Assembly: GCF_001017435.1 (NCBI RefSeq)
Contig: NZ_CP011371.1
Span: 5,766,001 to 5,830,000, forward strand
Length of the DNA stretch: 64,000 nt
DNA from: Caldimonas brevitalea
GTDB taxonomy: Bacteria; Pseudomonadota; Gammaproteobacteria; Burkholderiales; Burkholderiaceae_C
Direction: 5' to 3'
Shown: in pieces, positions 51,835 to 60,013 of the stretch
Numbering within the stretch: the stretch's first letter is position 1
How the letters are laid out: each line of letters begins with the position of its first letter
Position numbers and translations under genes: made by a program
The notes under the pieces: generated by a model
What the model was told of the DNA's origin: nothing
Database searches by the model: none
What the model saw: the letters and a program-made list of their open reading frames with translations, nothing else

Positions 51835-54800
51835 TCAATTTATAATATCCGTCGACACCGGCACATAAGGGTAAGCCGAAATAACCTCAGGCGGATTAGT
51901 TCCCCGCTTTGTAATAATTCTGATATGAGTCTCGCCTTCGGCGCCAATAGTGCCCACTTTTATCACAAAGGTCCCTTGGTCGCTTTGGGACACAGGTCTC
52001 CGATTGGGCCCACTCTTTTTCCATGCCTCATCAAGCACCTCCAGCAATTTGTCGGGACTAACCACGAATACCGAATGCGACTTTCCCGCTCGATCTCGCG
52101 CCGGGTCCAAGGTCAAGTGATGGCCGATATGCTCGATGCGATTCGCTCCATTTTTATCTGTCCCCTTATATCTTAGACCTTCCAAGCTCACCCAGTCGTT
52201 TGGACCTCGCTGGGTGAGCCGACCGTTTTTCACCGCCTCATCCACCATGCCGCGAGCGACCTGGGGAATGCTCGTGGGATGTAGCACAAGACGACTCGGC
52301 GCCGGCGGCGGACTCCCCGGCGGCGGAGGATTGGTCAATTTGCCTTTGCCCCCGCCGAACACAGAGTCGATCGCGTCGCTGCCGCTCTTCCCTTTCTTGC
52401 CCACCGCGTCGATCAGGATGTTCGTCGTCGCCAGCAAGGTCTCGCCCGCCTTCTCGAGATCGCTTTCGCACTGCGCCCCGTTGATCTGATCAACCAGACT
52501 GAGCAGCCCCTTGACGAAGTCGATCCCAGCGTTGCCGAGACTCCAGTACGCCATTCCCACGAGCGCAATGTCGGCGAGGAAACCGGCGCCCAAGGCATGC
52601 GAGGCTCCCCACAGCGCGAAGATCGCAACCGTCCCGGCGATGTTTGTCGGGCTCACCAATTCCTTGAGCTGATGTCCGATCTCCGCCGGCAGGCCCTTGG
52701 CCGCGTACAGGAACACCTCCCTCAGCTTGTCGCCGAAACCCATCGAAGGCACGTCGAGGGCCGGCGCCAAGCCCAACGGGTCAAGGTGACGGTGGGGCTG
52801 GCCCAATGCGAACTCATACAGATCGGGCCCTGCCGCCAAGCCCAAGGGGTCGGGGCTCAGATACCGGCCCTGCTGCGGGTCCAGATAGCGGTGCGTGTTG
52901 TAGTGCAGCCCCGTCTCGGCATCGAAGTACTGGTTCGACCCACGCAACGGCATCTCAAGGCGCGACCCTGTAGCAACGACGGCAGCACCCGTATCCGTTA
53001 GCGTTGCCTGCCAAGCAACCTGCCTTGTCGAGTCTGTCACCGCCAGCGGAGCCAGCCGATGGTCGGTATGGATCGCTAGGATCGCCCGGCCAGACAGCAT
53101 CGCCACCGGCCGCCCGTCCAGGTACACGTACTGGCGCACGATGCGACCGGCTTCATCGGCCTCGGCGGTGAGTTGTGCCCCGTCGTAGAAGAAGCGCGTC
53201 ACCTTCTGGCCCTGCGCGCTGTAAACCACCTTCGCGATGCGTTCCCCGAAGACGTTGTAGCGATAGCGCGCGACGAGTCGTTCGGCCTGCCCGTCGCGGG
53301 CCTTGGCGAATACCTCCATCAAACGGTCTAGCCCGTCCCACACATATCTGTGCCGCGCGTCCTCCACGACCCGGCCGCGGGCGTCGTGTCTCGTCTCGCC
53401 AAGCTCTCTTGGCTCGGTGGCCTCTGCCGCCGCCCGTGCAAACAATGGCGGCGGCGCCTCAGTACCCAAGTGACCCAGCCGGAACGCCCACCGCTGCCGC
53501 CATGGCAATGAAGCTTGCGACGCAGCTGCACGGCCAGGCACGGCGGCATAACGGTAGTCCACCCGCACCTGCTCGTCCTGCCACTGCAATTGGCTGGCAG
53601 CCGCCGCCTCGCTGCCCACCTGCACGGGCCTGCCGTCTACGTCCAGCAGGCGCCTGTGCGTCAAGCCGTTGCCATGGACGAAGCCCCGATCGTGAAACCG
53701 CTCCTCCACAGTGTTGAGGCCGGTGACAATCGGAGCGTTCACCAAGCCCTCGCGGTCAATGCCGGCTAATACGCCCGGCTTCGCGTGCTCGGGGCCGTTG
53801 TAGCGATAGGCCAGACGCTGCCCGTCTGGCAGCACCTTGCGTTGCAAACGGCCGAACCCATCGAATTCATAACGTGTGGTGAAGCGGCGGCCGTCGATCA
53901 AGCGGGTGTGGGCAGTCAGCCGCGCCTCTGCGTCGTAGTCGTAGCGCTCTTCCCCCGCCTCGTAGGCGATGCGCGCCGGCTTGTTCGCGCGGCCCCATTC
54001 GATCTTCGCGTCCTCGCCGTCGGCCTGAACCCGAATGCCGCGGCCCAGCGCGTCTCGCCCAATGCGAGTCACACCGCCGTCGGACGCCACGCGCTGCACC
54101 AACTGGTCGGCTTCGTCATGGTGGTACACCGTGCGCCCGCTGACGGGGCTGTCGTCAAGCACCAGTCGACCGAAGTCGTCGAACAAATCGGTGTTCAGGC
54201 GCGCCTGACTGTCGAGCTGTGTGCGGACAGCCTGAGGTGCCGACTCGGGCCCGCCCAATGTCTTGATCTCGCGTCCATCAGGCATAGAAAGGCGCAAGGC
54301 CAAACGCGGCAGTGCCACCTGCAAGGCAGCATCCACTGCCGCAAGGGTCTCGGCCTGGCGTCGCTGGCTCACGCTGCCGTCCGGATTCAGCAGCTGCAAC
54401 TCGCGCAGGCTGTCGTCCGCCGCATAGTGCCAAGCAATGCGGTTGCCCTGTCCGTCACTCAGTTCACTCAGCTGCCCGGACGCGTCGTACTGCAGGCGCA
54501 GGTGTTGGCCTAGCGCGTCGCGCGCTTCGGCCACCTGGCCCTTCACATCGTAGGCCAGCTGCAACTGGCGTCCCGCCCGCTGCACGCCTGTCAGGCGTCC
54601 TCGGCTGTCATAAGTCAGGCGTTCAGTCACGCCGTCCAGACCGGCGCGCTCGATCAGCCGCCCCGCGTCGTCATAACCAAAGCTCGCCTGCAGCCCCATC
54701 GGATAAGTGATGCCGACGATGCGACCACCCGTCGGGTCATACCGATACCGTGTGACGTCGGAATCCGCAGGGCTACCCGTGCGGCCGTTGGGCAAAGGAC

Positions 54801-56574
54801 CGTCCACCTCGCTCAGCAAGCTGCGACCGTTGACCAACTGGTAGCGATAGCCCGTCGTGCGGCTCATCGGCACCCCCGCCGGCACCACCCGCCCCTGCCC
54901 ATCCACCGGGCTGTAGCCCCGCTCGACCACCTGTGTGACCTGCCCGTGCTCGTTGTACGCCAGCCGGGTGACCTGCTCCTGGCCCGCCACCACGCTCGGC
55001 CGAGCCACCACCACCGGCTGCCGCCCCTCACCCTCGTATTCGTAGCGCACCAACACCCGCGCCGGCTGCGCCCGGCCGTCGACGTGCTCGACCTGCTCCA
55101 CCCGCACCGTCCGCCCCTGCGCATCCAGCACCGCACGTTGGCTCTGCTGCGGCACACCGTCGGTCGACAACCCGGTCACCGACACCAACCGCCCGCTGCG
55201 TTCATACCCGTACCGCACGTTGGCCGGCCCGCAGCTGTCGCACCCCGCCCCGCGCGATTCGAGCAGCCGGAACTCCCCGCCGATCACCGCCGTTTTGTAG
55301 AACGTGCGCCGCCCCTGCCCGTCAATGAGCACGGTCTGCCCGGGCTGGCCGCCCGGGCTGGGCAGTTCCTGAAACGCCAGCTCCACACGCTCGGCGCCCG
55401 GCTGCCCCACGGCGCCGCGCACGCTCAGCACCGCACGGCCGCGCTCGTCGTAGCCGTAGGTGGCGAGGCGCTGGTTCAGCAGCCGCCCGTCGCCGCCGGT
55501 GCCGACCACGCTGATGCCGGTCAGCAGCGTCGGAAAGCGGCCGTCCTCGTAGTGGTACACGCGGCTGATCGCGCTGCTGCTGACGCCGCGGTCGGTGTAT
55601 GCATGCACCGGGGTGCTTGGGTCGTGCGAGGTCGGCTGCCCCACCTTAACCAGGTTGGCCCAAACGCTGGACGCCGGCGCGCTGCTCTCCTTGGGCAAGG
55701 CGCTGCCATATTCGTAGGTGTAGCGCCCCACCGGCGTGTCGATGCTCTGCACCCCCCGGAAACGGTCGCCGGCCTTGGCAGCCTGCCGGTCCAGATAGTT
55801 CAGCCGCAGGCTGCGGCCCTGCGGGTCGGTGACCTTCAGCAAGTGCCCGCCGGCGTCGTGCTGCAAGGTCACGAACTCACCGGTGGGCGCCAAGATCTGC
55901 GTCAGCCGGCCTTGCGCGTTGAAACTCAGCTGGCGCCCGTCGGCCCACACCCAGGTGTACTGCTCACCGTCGCGGCCCGTGTGGATCAGCACCCGGCCCT
56001 GCGCCGGGTCGGCGTGGCTGCACTGGCTGGGATGGCGCGGGTCGCGGTTGAAGATCAACCGCCCGCCGTCGGCCTGCGTGATCTGCACGGTGTTGCGGCC
56101 GACCGCGTGCAGCTCGGTTTCGTAGCTCAGCCGCCAGCCCCGACCGAGGATGCCGTTTGGCGCGTTCGTGCTCGAGGCGCTGCTGTTGTAGTGGCGCACC
56201 AGCTCCAGCCCCAGCACGCCGGGCAGTGCGGGCAGGTCCACCTCGCGCTGGTATTTGTTGCCGTTGACGACGTTCAGCGGGTTGCCGGCACCCACGTTGG
56301 TGCCCGAGGCGTTGCCCAGGCTCGCCGGGCCTGCCCCGCCGCAGGGAGGCCCCGGATTGGTGGGACCACACGAGGCACCGCCCCCTGCGCCCGGATCACC
56401 GGGCACGCCGGGGATCGAGGCGTTCTGGGCGGCTGCCGGTGGGGCGAGTCCGGCCAGGCACAGCCCGACCAGGAGAACAGCCTTCACGCACCGCCGCAAG
56501 ATGCGGCCATCGCCGCGCGTCCGAAGCGCCTCGCCTGCAGTGGCATCGACAACTCCCGGATCTGGTGTCTGCAT
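51835..56574 (-). CDS. Rhs/YD-repeat protein with C-terminal toxin tip
   Basis: 1579-aa polymorphic toxin. An N-terminal Sec signal peptide (AVLLVGLCLAGLAPPAAAQ) is followed by a DUF6531-like segment (NPLNVVNGNKYQREVDLPALPG). A long run of YD/RHS repeats (RYGYERSGRLVSVTG, YRYDPTGGRIVGI, FGYDDAGRLIERAGLDG, LAYDVKGQVAEARDALG and others) forms the encapsulating cage. The conserved core end is HYNTHRYLDPQQGRYLSPDPLGL and DPLGLAPA. About 307 variable residues follow: a hydrophobic stretch, then a Pro-rich hinge and the terminal ~150-residue domain (IEHIGHHLTL ... HIRIITKRGTNPPEVISAYPY), which looks like an RNase of the BECR type (inferred). Three starts compete; 56574 has GAGGGA at best spacing. 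15 bp behind the TadE-like gene. Confidence 0.92.
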   Translation of the reverse strand: MQTPDPGVVDATAGEALRTRGDGRILRRCVKAVLLVGLCLAGLAPPAAAQNASIPGVPGDPGAGGGASCGPTNPGPPCGGAGPASLGNASGTNVGAGNPLNVVNGNKYQREVDLPALPGVLGLELVRHYNSSASSTNAPNGILGRGWRLSYETELHAVGRNTVQITQADGGRLIFNRDPRHPSQCSHADPAQGRVLIHTGRDGEQYTWVWADGRQLSFNAQGRLTQILAPTGEFVTLQHDAGGHLLKVTDPQGRSLRLNYLDRQAAKAGDRFRGVQSIDTPVGRYTYEYGSALPKESSAPASSVWANLVKVGQPTSHDPSTPVHAYTDRGVSSSAISRVYHYEDGRFPTLLTGISVVGTGGDGRLLNQRLATYGYDERGRAVLSVRGAVGQPGAERVELAFQELPSPGGQPGQTVLIDGQGRRTFYKTAVIGGEFRLLESRGAGCDSCGPANVRYGYERSGRLVSVTGLSTDGVPQQSQRAVLDAQGRTVRVEQVEHVDGRAQPARVLVRYEYEGEGRQPVVVARPSVVAGQEQVTRLAYNEHGQVTQVVERGYSPVDGQGRVVPAGVPMSRTTGYRYQLVNGRSLLSEVDGPLPNGRTGSPADSDVTRYRYDPTGGRIVGITYPMGLQASFGYDDAGRLIERAGLDGVTERLTYDSRGRLTGVQRAGRQLQLAYDVKGQVAEARDALGQHLRLQYDASGQLSELSDGQGNRIAWHYAADDSLRELQLLNPDGSVSQRRQAETLAAVDAALQVALPRLALRLSMPDGREIKTLGGPESAPQAVRTQLDSQARLNTDLFDDFGRLVLDDSPVSGRTVYHHDEADQLVQRVASDGGVTRIGRDALGRGIRVQADGEDAKIEWGRANKPARIAYEAGEERYDYDAEARLTAHTRLIDGRRFTTRYEFDGFGRLQRKVLPDGQRLAYRYNGPEHAKPGVLAGIDREGLVNAPIVTGLNTVEERFHDRGFVHGNGLTHRRLLDVDGRPVQVGSEAAAASQLQWQDEQVRVDYRYAAVPGRAAASQASLPWRQRWAFRLGHLGTEAPPPLFARAAAEATEPRELGETRHDARGRVVEDARHRYVWDGLDRLMEVFAKARDGQAERLVARYRYNVFGERIAKVVYSAQGQKVTRFFYDGAQLTAEADEAGRIVRQYVYLDGRPVAMLSGRAILAIHTDHRLAPLAVTDSTRQVAWQATLTDTGAAVVATGSRLEMPLRGSNQYFDAETGLHYNTHRYLDPQQGRYLSPDPLGLAAGPDLYEFALGQPHRHLDPLGLAPALDVPSMGFGDKLREVFLYAAKGLPAEIGHQLKELVSPTNIAGTVAIFALWGASHALGAGFLADIALVGMAYWSLGNAGIDFVKGLLSLVDQINGAQCESDLEKAGETLLATTNILIDAVGKKGKSGSDAIDSVFGGGKGKLTNPPPPGSPPPAPSRLVLHPTSIPQVARGMVDEAVKNGRLTQRGPNDWVSLEGLRYKGTDKNGANRIEHIGHHLTLDPARDRAGKSHSVFVVSPDKLLEVLDEAWKKSGPNRRPVSQSDQGTFVIKVGTIGAEGETHIRIITKRGTNPPEVISAYPYVPVSTDIIN

Positions 56575-56589
56575 CATCACTCCCTCGTG

Positions 56590-57987
56590 TCATATCTGGC
56601 CATCGGGCGGCACGCAGCAGTAAGACGTGCCGCAGCCAGGGTCGCAGCTCGGGTCGCCCATCTCGCAGCCGGGCGGGCGGCAGCCGTTGGGGTCGGTGGC
56701 TGGGTCGCAGGTGCCGCCATCGCCGCCACCCGGTGGCTCGATCGGAACGGGGGGCACGCTGCAACCGATGGTCTGGCATTCGGGTGGCGGCGTGTCCACG
56801 CGGGGCGGGTCGCCAGGGTCGCTGGGGCTGCCGTCGTTGCCCGGGCCCGGGTGGGACTCGACCGGGCCTTCGATCGGGTCGGACTGCATTTGCAGCGTCA
56901 CATGGCTGACGATGGGCACCCTGCCGGCATTCACGAGGCGGGTGTAGGCGGCATCGTTGCCCGTATCCATCCACTGCAGGTAGCGGGTGTAGACCATGCC
57001 CACCAGCGGCACCGAGGGCCGGTAGCCGTGCGTGATCTTGAGCTTGATCAGGTTCGCGTCGTGCACGCTCTGGCCCGAAGCGGTACCGACCGCTTCGGGG
57101 TCGCGCGCCGCGAGCCCGGCATGGCGGATGGCCCTGGCGCCATAGGCGTTCTCGAGCTGCGCGTCGTTCCAGTCGTCATAGCTCTCCCGAGTGGGATTGA
57201 GCAGGCGCACCTCGACGAACTCGGCCACCTCGGCCGCCGCCCGGGTCAGCGATTCGGCCAATTCACTGGAGCTGCGGCCGCCGCCGTACAAGGCCAAGAC
57301 GTTGCGCGCATAGGCGAGGCGGATGGCGTCCACGTTGGCGTGGCCGGTGCTGCCCGCCCGAGCCGCCATGAAGGTTGCGTAGTTGATCTGGTTCTTGGCG
57401 AAGAACAGCAAGCCGTACTGCACGACAGCCAGGCCCAGCAGTGTCAGCAAGGGCCCGACCACCGCAAATTCGACCATTGCGGCGCCACGCTGCCGTCGCG
57501 GCCGCGTGGGCGCAGCGGCGTGCCCACCCGGGCGCGGTGGGCCGCCTTCGCCGTCGTGCGGGGCGAAGTACCCATGCGCGAACGCGTCGCCCGGCCGGAT
57601 GCCGAGAGCCGCCACGGTGCCGGCCGCAAGTTCGAGGCAGTGGCGAGCGAGTGCGGCCGGCGCAGCGCCGTGATGCGGCCCACGCACGCGGCACACATTG
57701 GCGCGCCAGGGCTTCAGGGCCGGCACACAGGCGACGACCCGGCCTGCCGCATCGAGGTACACCAGATCGAGGGCGTAGCGCATGAAGCAGGTGTGCACGC
57801 TGGCGCACCGGGGGATCAGCAGGCCCGCGTCCGGTCGGAGGGGTGGTGACAGCATCAGCCCACGCCAGCGGCTCCAGAAGCGGACGGCCACCCGCACGCG
57901 AAGCTGCCAGGCGCCGGTCGCCGTGTAGATGACGGCAAACTCGGCACGCTCGGCCGCGTGGTCCGTCCTTGCTGCTAGTCGTGCCAT
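56590..57987 (-). CDS. Fused DUF192 and TadE-like pseudopilin protein
   Basis: 465 aa in two parts. Residues 1 to about 155 match DUF192: RGLMLSPPLRPDAGLLIPRCASVHTCFMRYALDLVYLDAAGRVV ... LELAAGTVAALGIRPGD. From about 170, a TadE segment starts with RQRGAAMVEFAVVGPLLTLLGLAVVQYGLLFFAKNQINYATFMAARAGS, the basic leader plus E at +5 and hydrophobic helix of Tad minor pilins. A periplasmic C-terminal part ends in a Pro/Gly/Cys-rich tail with many Cys (CQTIGCSVPP, DPSCDPGCGTSYCC). Start at 57987 has GAGGG 4 nt upstream. DUF192 and TadE are usually separate genes, so the fusion is unusual. It directly precedes the Rhs gene. Confidence 0.85.
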   Translation of the reverse strand: MARLAARTDHAAERAEFAVIYTATGAWQLRVRVAVRFWSRWRGLMLSPPLRPDAGLLIPRCASVHTCFMRYALDLVYLDAAGRVVACVPALKPWRANVCRVRGPHHGAAPAALARHCLELAAGTVAALGIRPGDAFAHGYFAPHDGEGGPPRPGGHAAAPTRPRRQRGAAMVEFAVVGPLLTLLGLAVVQYGLLFFAKNQINYATFMAARAGSTGHANVDAIRLAYARNVLALYGGGRSSSELAESLTRAAAEVAEFVEVRLLNPTRESYDDWNDAQLENAYGARAIRHAGLAARDPEAVGTASGQSVHDANLIKLKITHGYRPSVPLVGMVYTRYLQWMDTGNDAAYTRLVNAGRVPIVSHVTLQMQSDPIEGPVESHPGPGNDGSPSDPGDPPRVDTPPPECQTIGCSVPPVPIEPPGGGDGGTCDPATDPNGCRPPGCEMGDPSCDPGCGTSYCCVPPDGQI

Positions 57988-58132
57988 CGATCCCTCGCCT
58001 GCGTTGTGTTGTGGTTGCAAGCGCCTCCCTGGAGCGCAACGCCACCATGGGGTGGCCGCTGGCGGTTGTCTATCCGTCTTTCACCGGCACCCTCCCGTAC
58101 AAGAAACGACCACGCTGCATCGCCGCGCTCCT

Positions 58133-59074
58133 TCAAAAGCCCGATTCGAGGAACTTGATGACGATCGGAAAGAACAGCACGATGAACGTGCAGGGAAAGA
58201 TGAAGGCGATCAACGGGAACAGCATCTTCACGGGGGCTTCCATTGCCAGCTTCTCGGCCCGCAGAAAGCGCTCGGTGCGGCGTTGGTCGGCCTGTGCCCG
58301 CAGCACCGGGCCGAGGTTCATGCCCATGCTTTCGGCCTGGATCACGGCGACGATGAAGTTCGTCACCGGTGGCTCGTTCAACCGCTCGGACATCGCCCGC
58401 AGCGAGTCGACGCGCGCCTTGCCGGCGCGGATGTCGCGCAGCACCCGCTGGAATTCGTCGCGCAGCACACCCTTGGGGCCCTTGGCCACCGCCTGGTTCA
58501 TCGCGCCTTGCAGGTTGAGCCCGGCCTCGATGCACAGCGTGACGATGTCAAGATAGAACGGAAAGGCCTTCAGCATCTCGCGCCGTCGCAAGGCCATGCG
58601 ATCGCGCAGCCAGAGCGCGGGATACCCCCAGCCGAAGACGAGGCCGACGGCCACGGCCTGCAGGTAGGCACGGGCGCTGAAACCTTGCGGGAAGAGCCGG
58701 TTCGACGGTGTGTCGAACGAGGCGAGCGCGGCGCAAAGCACGGCCGCCATCACCACCGCGCAAACCACACGCGCCGAGACGAGCTGGGCCGGGCTGATGC
58801 TGTAGTCCAGCCCGGCCTTGCGCAGCTTCGTCAACAGCTGCATCTGCGTCTTTTGAGACAACGCAGCGTCGAGGTAGTGGCTGCCCCACTGGATCGGCCA
58901 CCAGGCCAGGCGGAAGCCGATGGGCGGCGCGTCCTTGAACTCGCGGTCTTCCCGCGGCACCGTGACCACCGCGCGGCTGACCGCCCAGGCCAGCAGCGCG
59001 ACTGAAGCGCCCATCAACATCATGAACAAGGCGGCCATCACCGCGCCGCTACTGGTGAGTTGATCCAGGAACAT
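58133..59074 (-). CDS. tadC: Tad inner-membrane protein TadC
   Basis: 313-aa type II secretion F-domain protein. N-terminal helix (about 10-33), a second hydrophobic region near 100-150, then the F domain (FPFYLDIVTLCIEAGLNLQGAMNQAV ... SLRAMSERLNEPPVTNFIVAVIQAESMGMNLGPVLRAQADQRR) and a C-terminal helix pair (MLFPLIAFIFPCTFIVLFFPIVIKFL). Forms the platform with TadB for pilin assembly. 34 bp after tadB. Confidence 0.92.
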   Translation of the reverse strand: MFLDQLTSSGAVMAALFMMLMGASVALLAWAVSRAVVTVPREDREFKDAPPIGFRLAWWPIQWGSHYLDAALSQKTQMQLLTKLRKAGLDYSISPAQLVSARVVCAVVMAAVLCAALASFDTPSNRLFPQGFSARAYLQAVAVGLVFGWGYPALWLRDRMALRRREMLKAFPFYLDIVTLCIEAGLNLQGAMNQAVAKGPKGVLRDEFQRVLRDIRAGKARVDSLRAMSERLNEPPVTNFIVAVIQAESMGMNLGPVLRAQADQRRTERFLRAEKLAMEAPVKMLFPLIAFIFPCTFIVLFFPIVIKFLESGF

Positions 59075-59108
59075 GTGCTCGTCCTCGCTGGGTGGGAGGC
59101 TCTAGGCC

Positions 59109-59972
59109 TTACACGTCGATCGCGATGATCTTGCGAATCACCCACACACCCATGAACTCGAAGAAGGCGATCACCGACAACGCCGCCCAGCCCATCGGTG
59201 TGCTCCACATCAGTGCCATGGCCTCGGGCTCCATCTTGTTCAACACGACCATCAGGCCCACCGGCAGCATGCCCACCACCCACGCCTGCAGCTTGCCCTG
59301 CGAGGTGAGCGCGCGGATCTTGCCCTCCATCTGCAGCCGGCTGCGGATGGTGTGCGCGGTGCGCTCGAGGGTTTCGGCCAGGCCCCCACCGGTCTCGGAC
59401 GCGATGCGCATCGCCGACACCACCAGGGTGGTGGTCTGGGTCGGCACACGCCGGGACAAGTTGCTCAGGCTTTGTTCGAGCGTGACGCCCAGGCGCTGTT
59501 CGCGCAGCACCAGGGCGAATTCCTGGCTGATGGGGGGCTGAGCTTCGGTCACCATCTGGCGCAAGGCGGAGTTGAGGCCAACGCCGGCGCGCATCCCGCC
59601 GGCCAGCATCATCAGGGCGTCGGGCAGCTGCTCTTCGAAGCTGCGCAATCGCCGGCGGCGCATCCACGCATAGACGATGCGCGGCAGGAACCCGAGCGCG
59701 AAGAACACCGGCACGGCCACCAGCGCGGCGCCAGTGGCCAGCCAAACCAGCACGGCGCCAAGCGCCATCACCGCCAGGTTGGCGATGAACAGCTTGCGCG
59801 CGTCGATGAACAGGAAAAACTCCTGCATCTGAAACTTGGTGCGCTCGGTGAAACTCGCACGGTAGCGGGCCAGGGTGGTAGTGCCCAGATCGATCACAAA
59901 CCACGTGAGCAGTGCCACCGAGACGGCCGACACGCCGGTGACCAGGGTCAGAACTGCATTGTTGTCGAGCAT
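59109..59972 (-). CDS. tadB: Tad inner-membrane protein TadB
   Basis: 287-aa F-domain platform protein. Helices around 8-28 and 60-95, then the conserved cytoplasmic F domain (FEEQLPDALMMLAGGMRAGVGLNSALRQMVTEAQPPISQEFALVLREQRLGVTLEQSLSNLSRRV ... ASETGGGLAETLERTAHTIRSR) and two C-terminal helices. ATG at 59972 chosen; the frame runs upstream to 60017 over the tadA end. 41 bp after tadA. Confidence 0.92.
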   Translation of the reverse strand: MLDNNAVLTLVTGVSAVSVALLTWFVIDLGTTTLARYRASFTERTKFQMQEFFLFIDARKLFIANLAVMALGAVLVWLATGAALVAVPVFFALGFLPRIVYAWMRRRRLRSFEEQLPDALMMLAGGMRAGVGLNSALRQMVTEAQPPISQEFALVLREQRLGVTLEQSLSNLSRRVPTQTTTLVVSAMRIASETGGGLAETLERTAHTIRSRLQMEGKIRALTSQGKLQAWVVGMLPVGLMVVLNKMEPEAMALMWSTPMGWAALSVIAFFEFMGVWVIRKIIAIDV

Positions 59973-60013
59973 GTCAGGCCTTTTCGTTGGGGCGTACCGT
60001 CGGGTGCGCCGTT

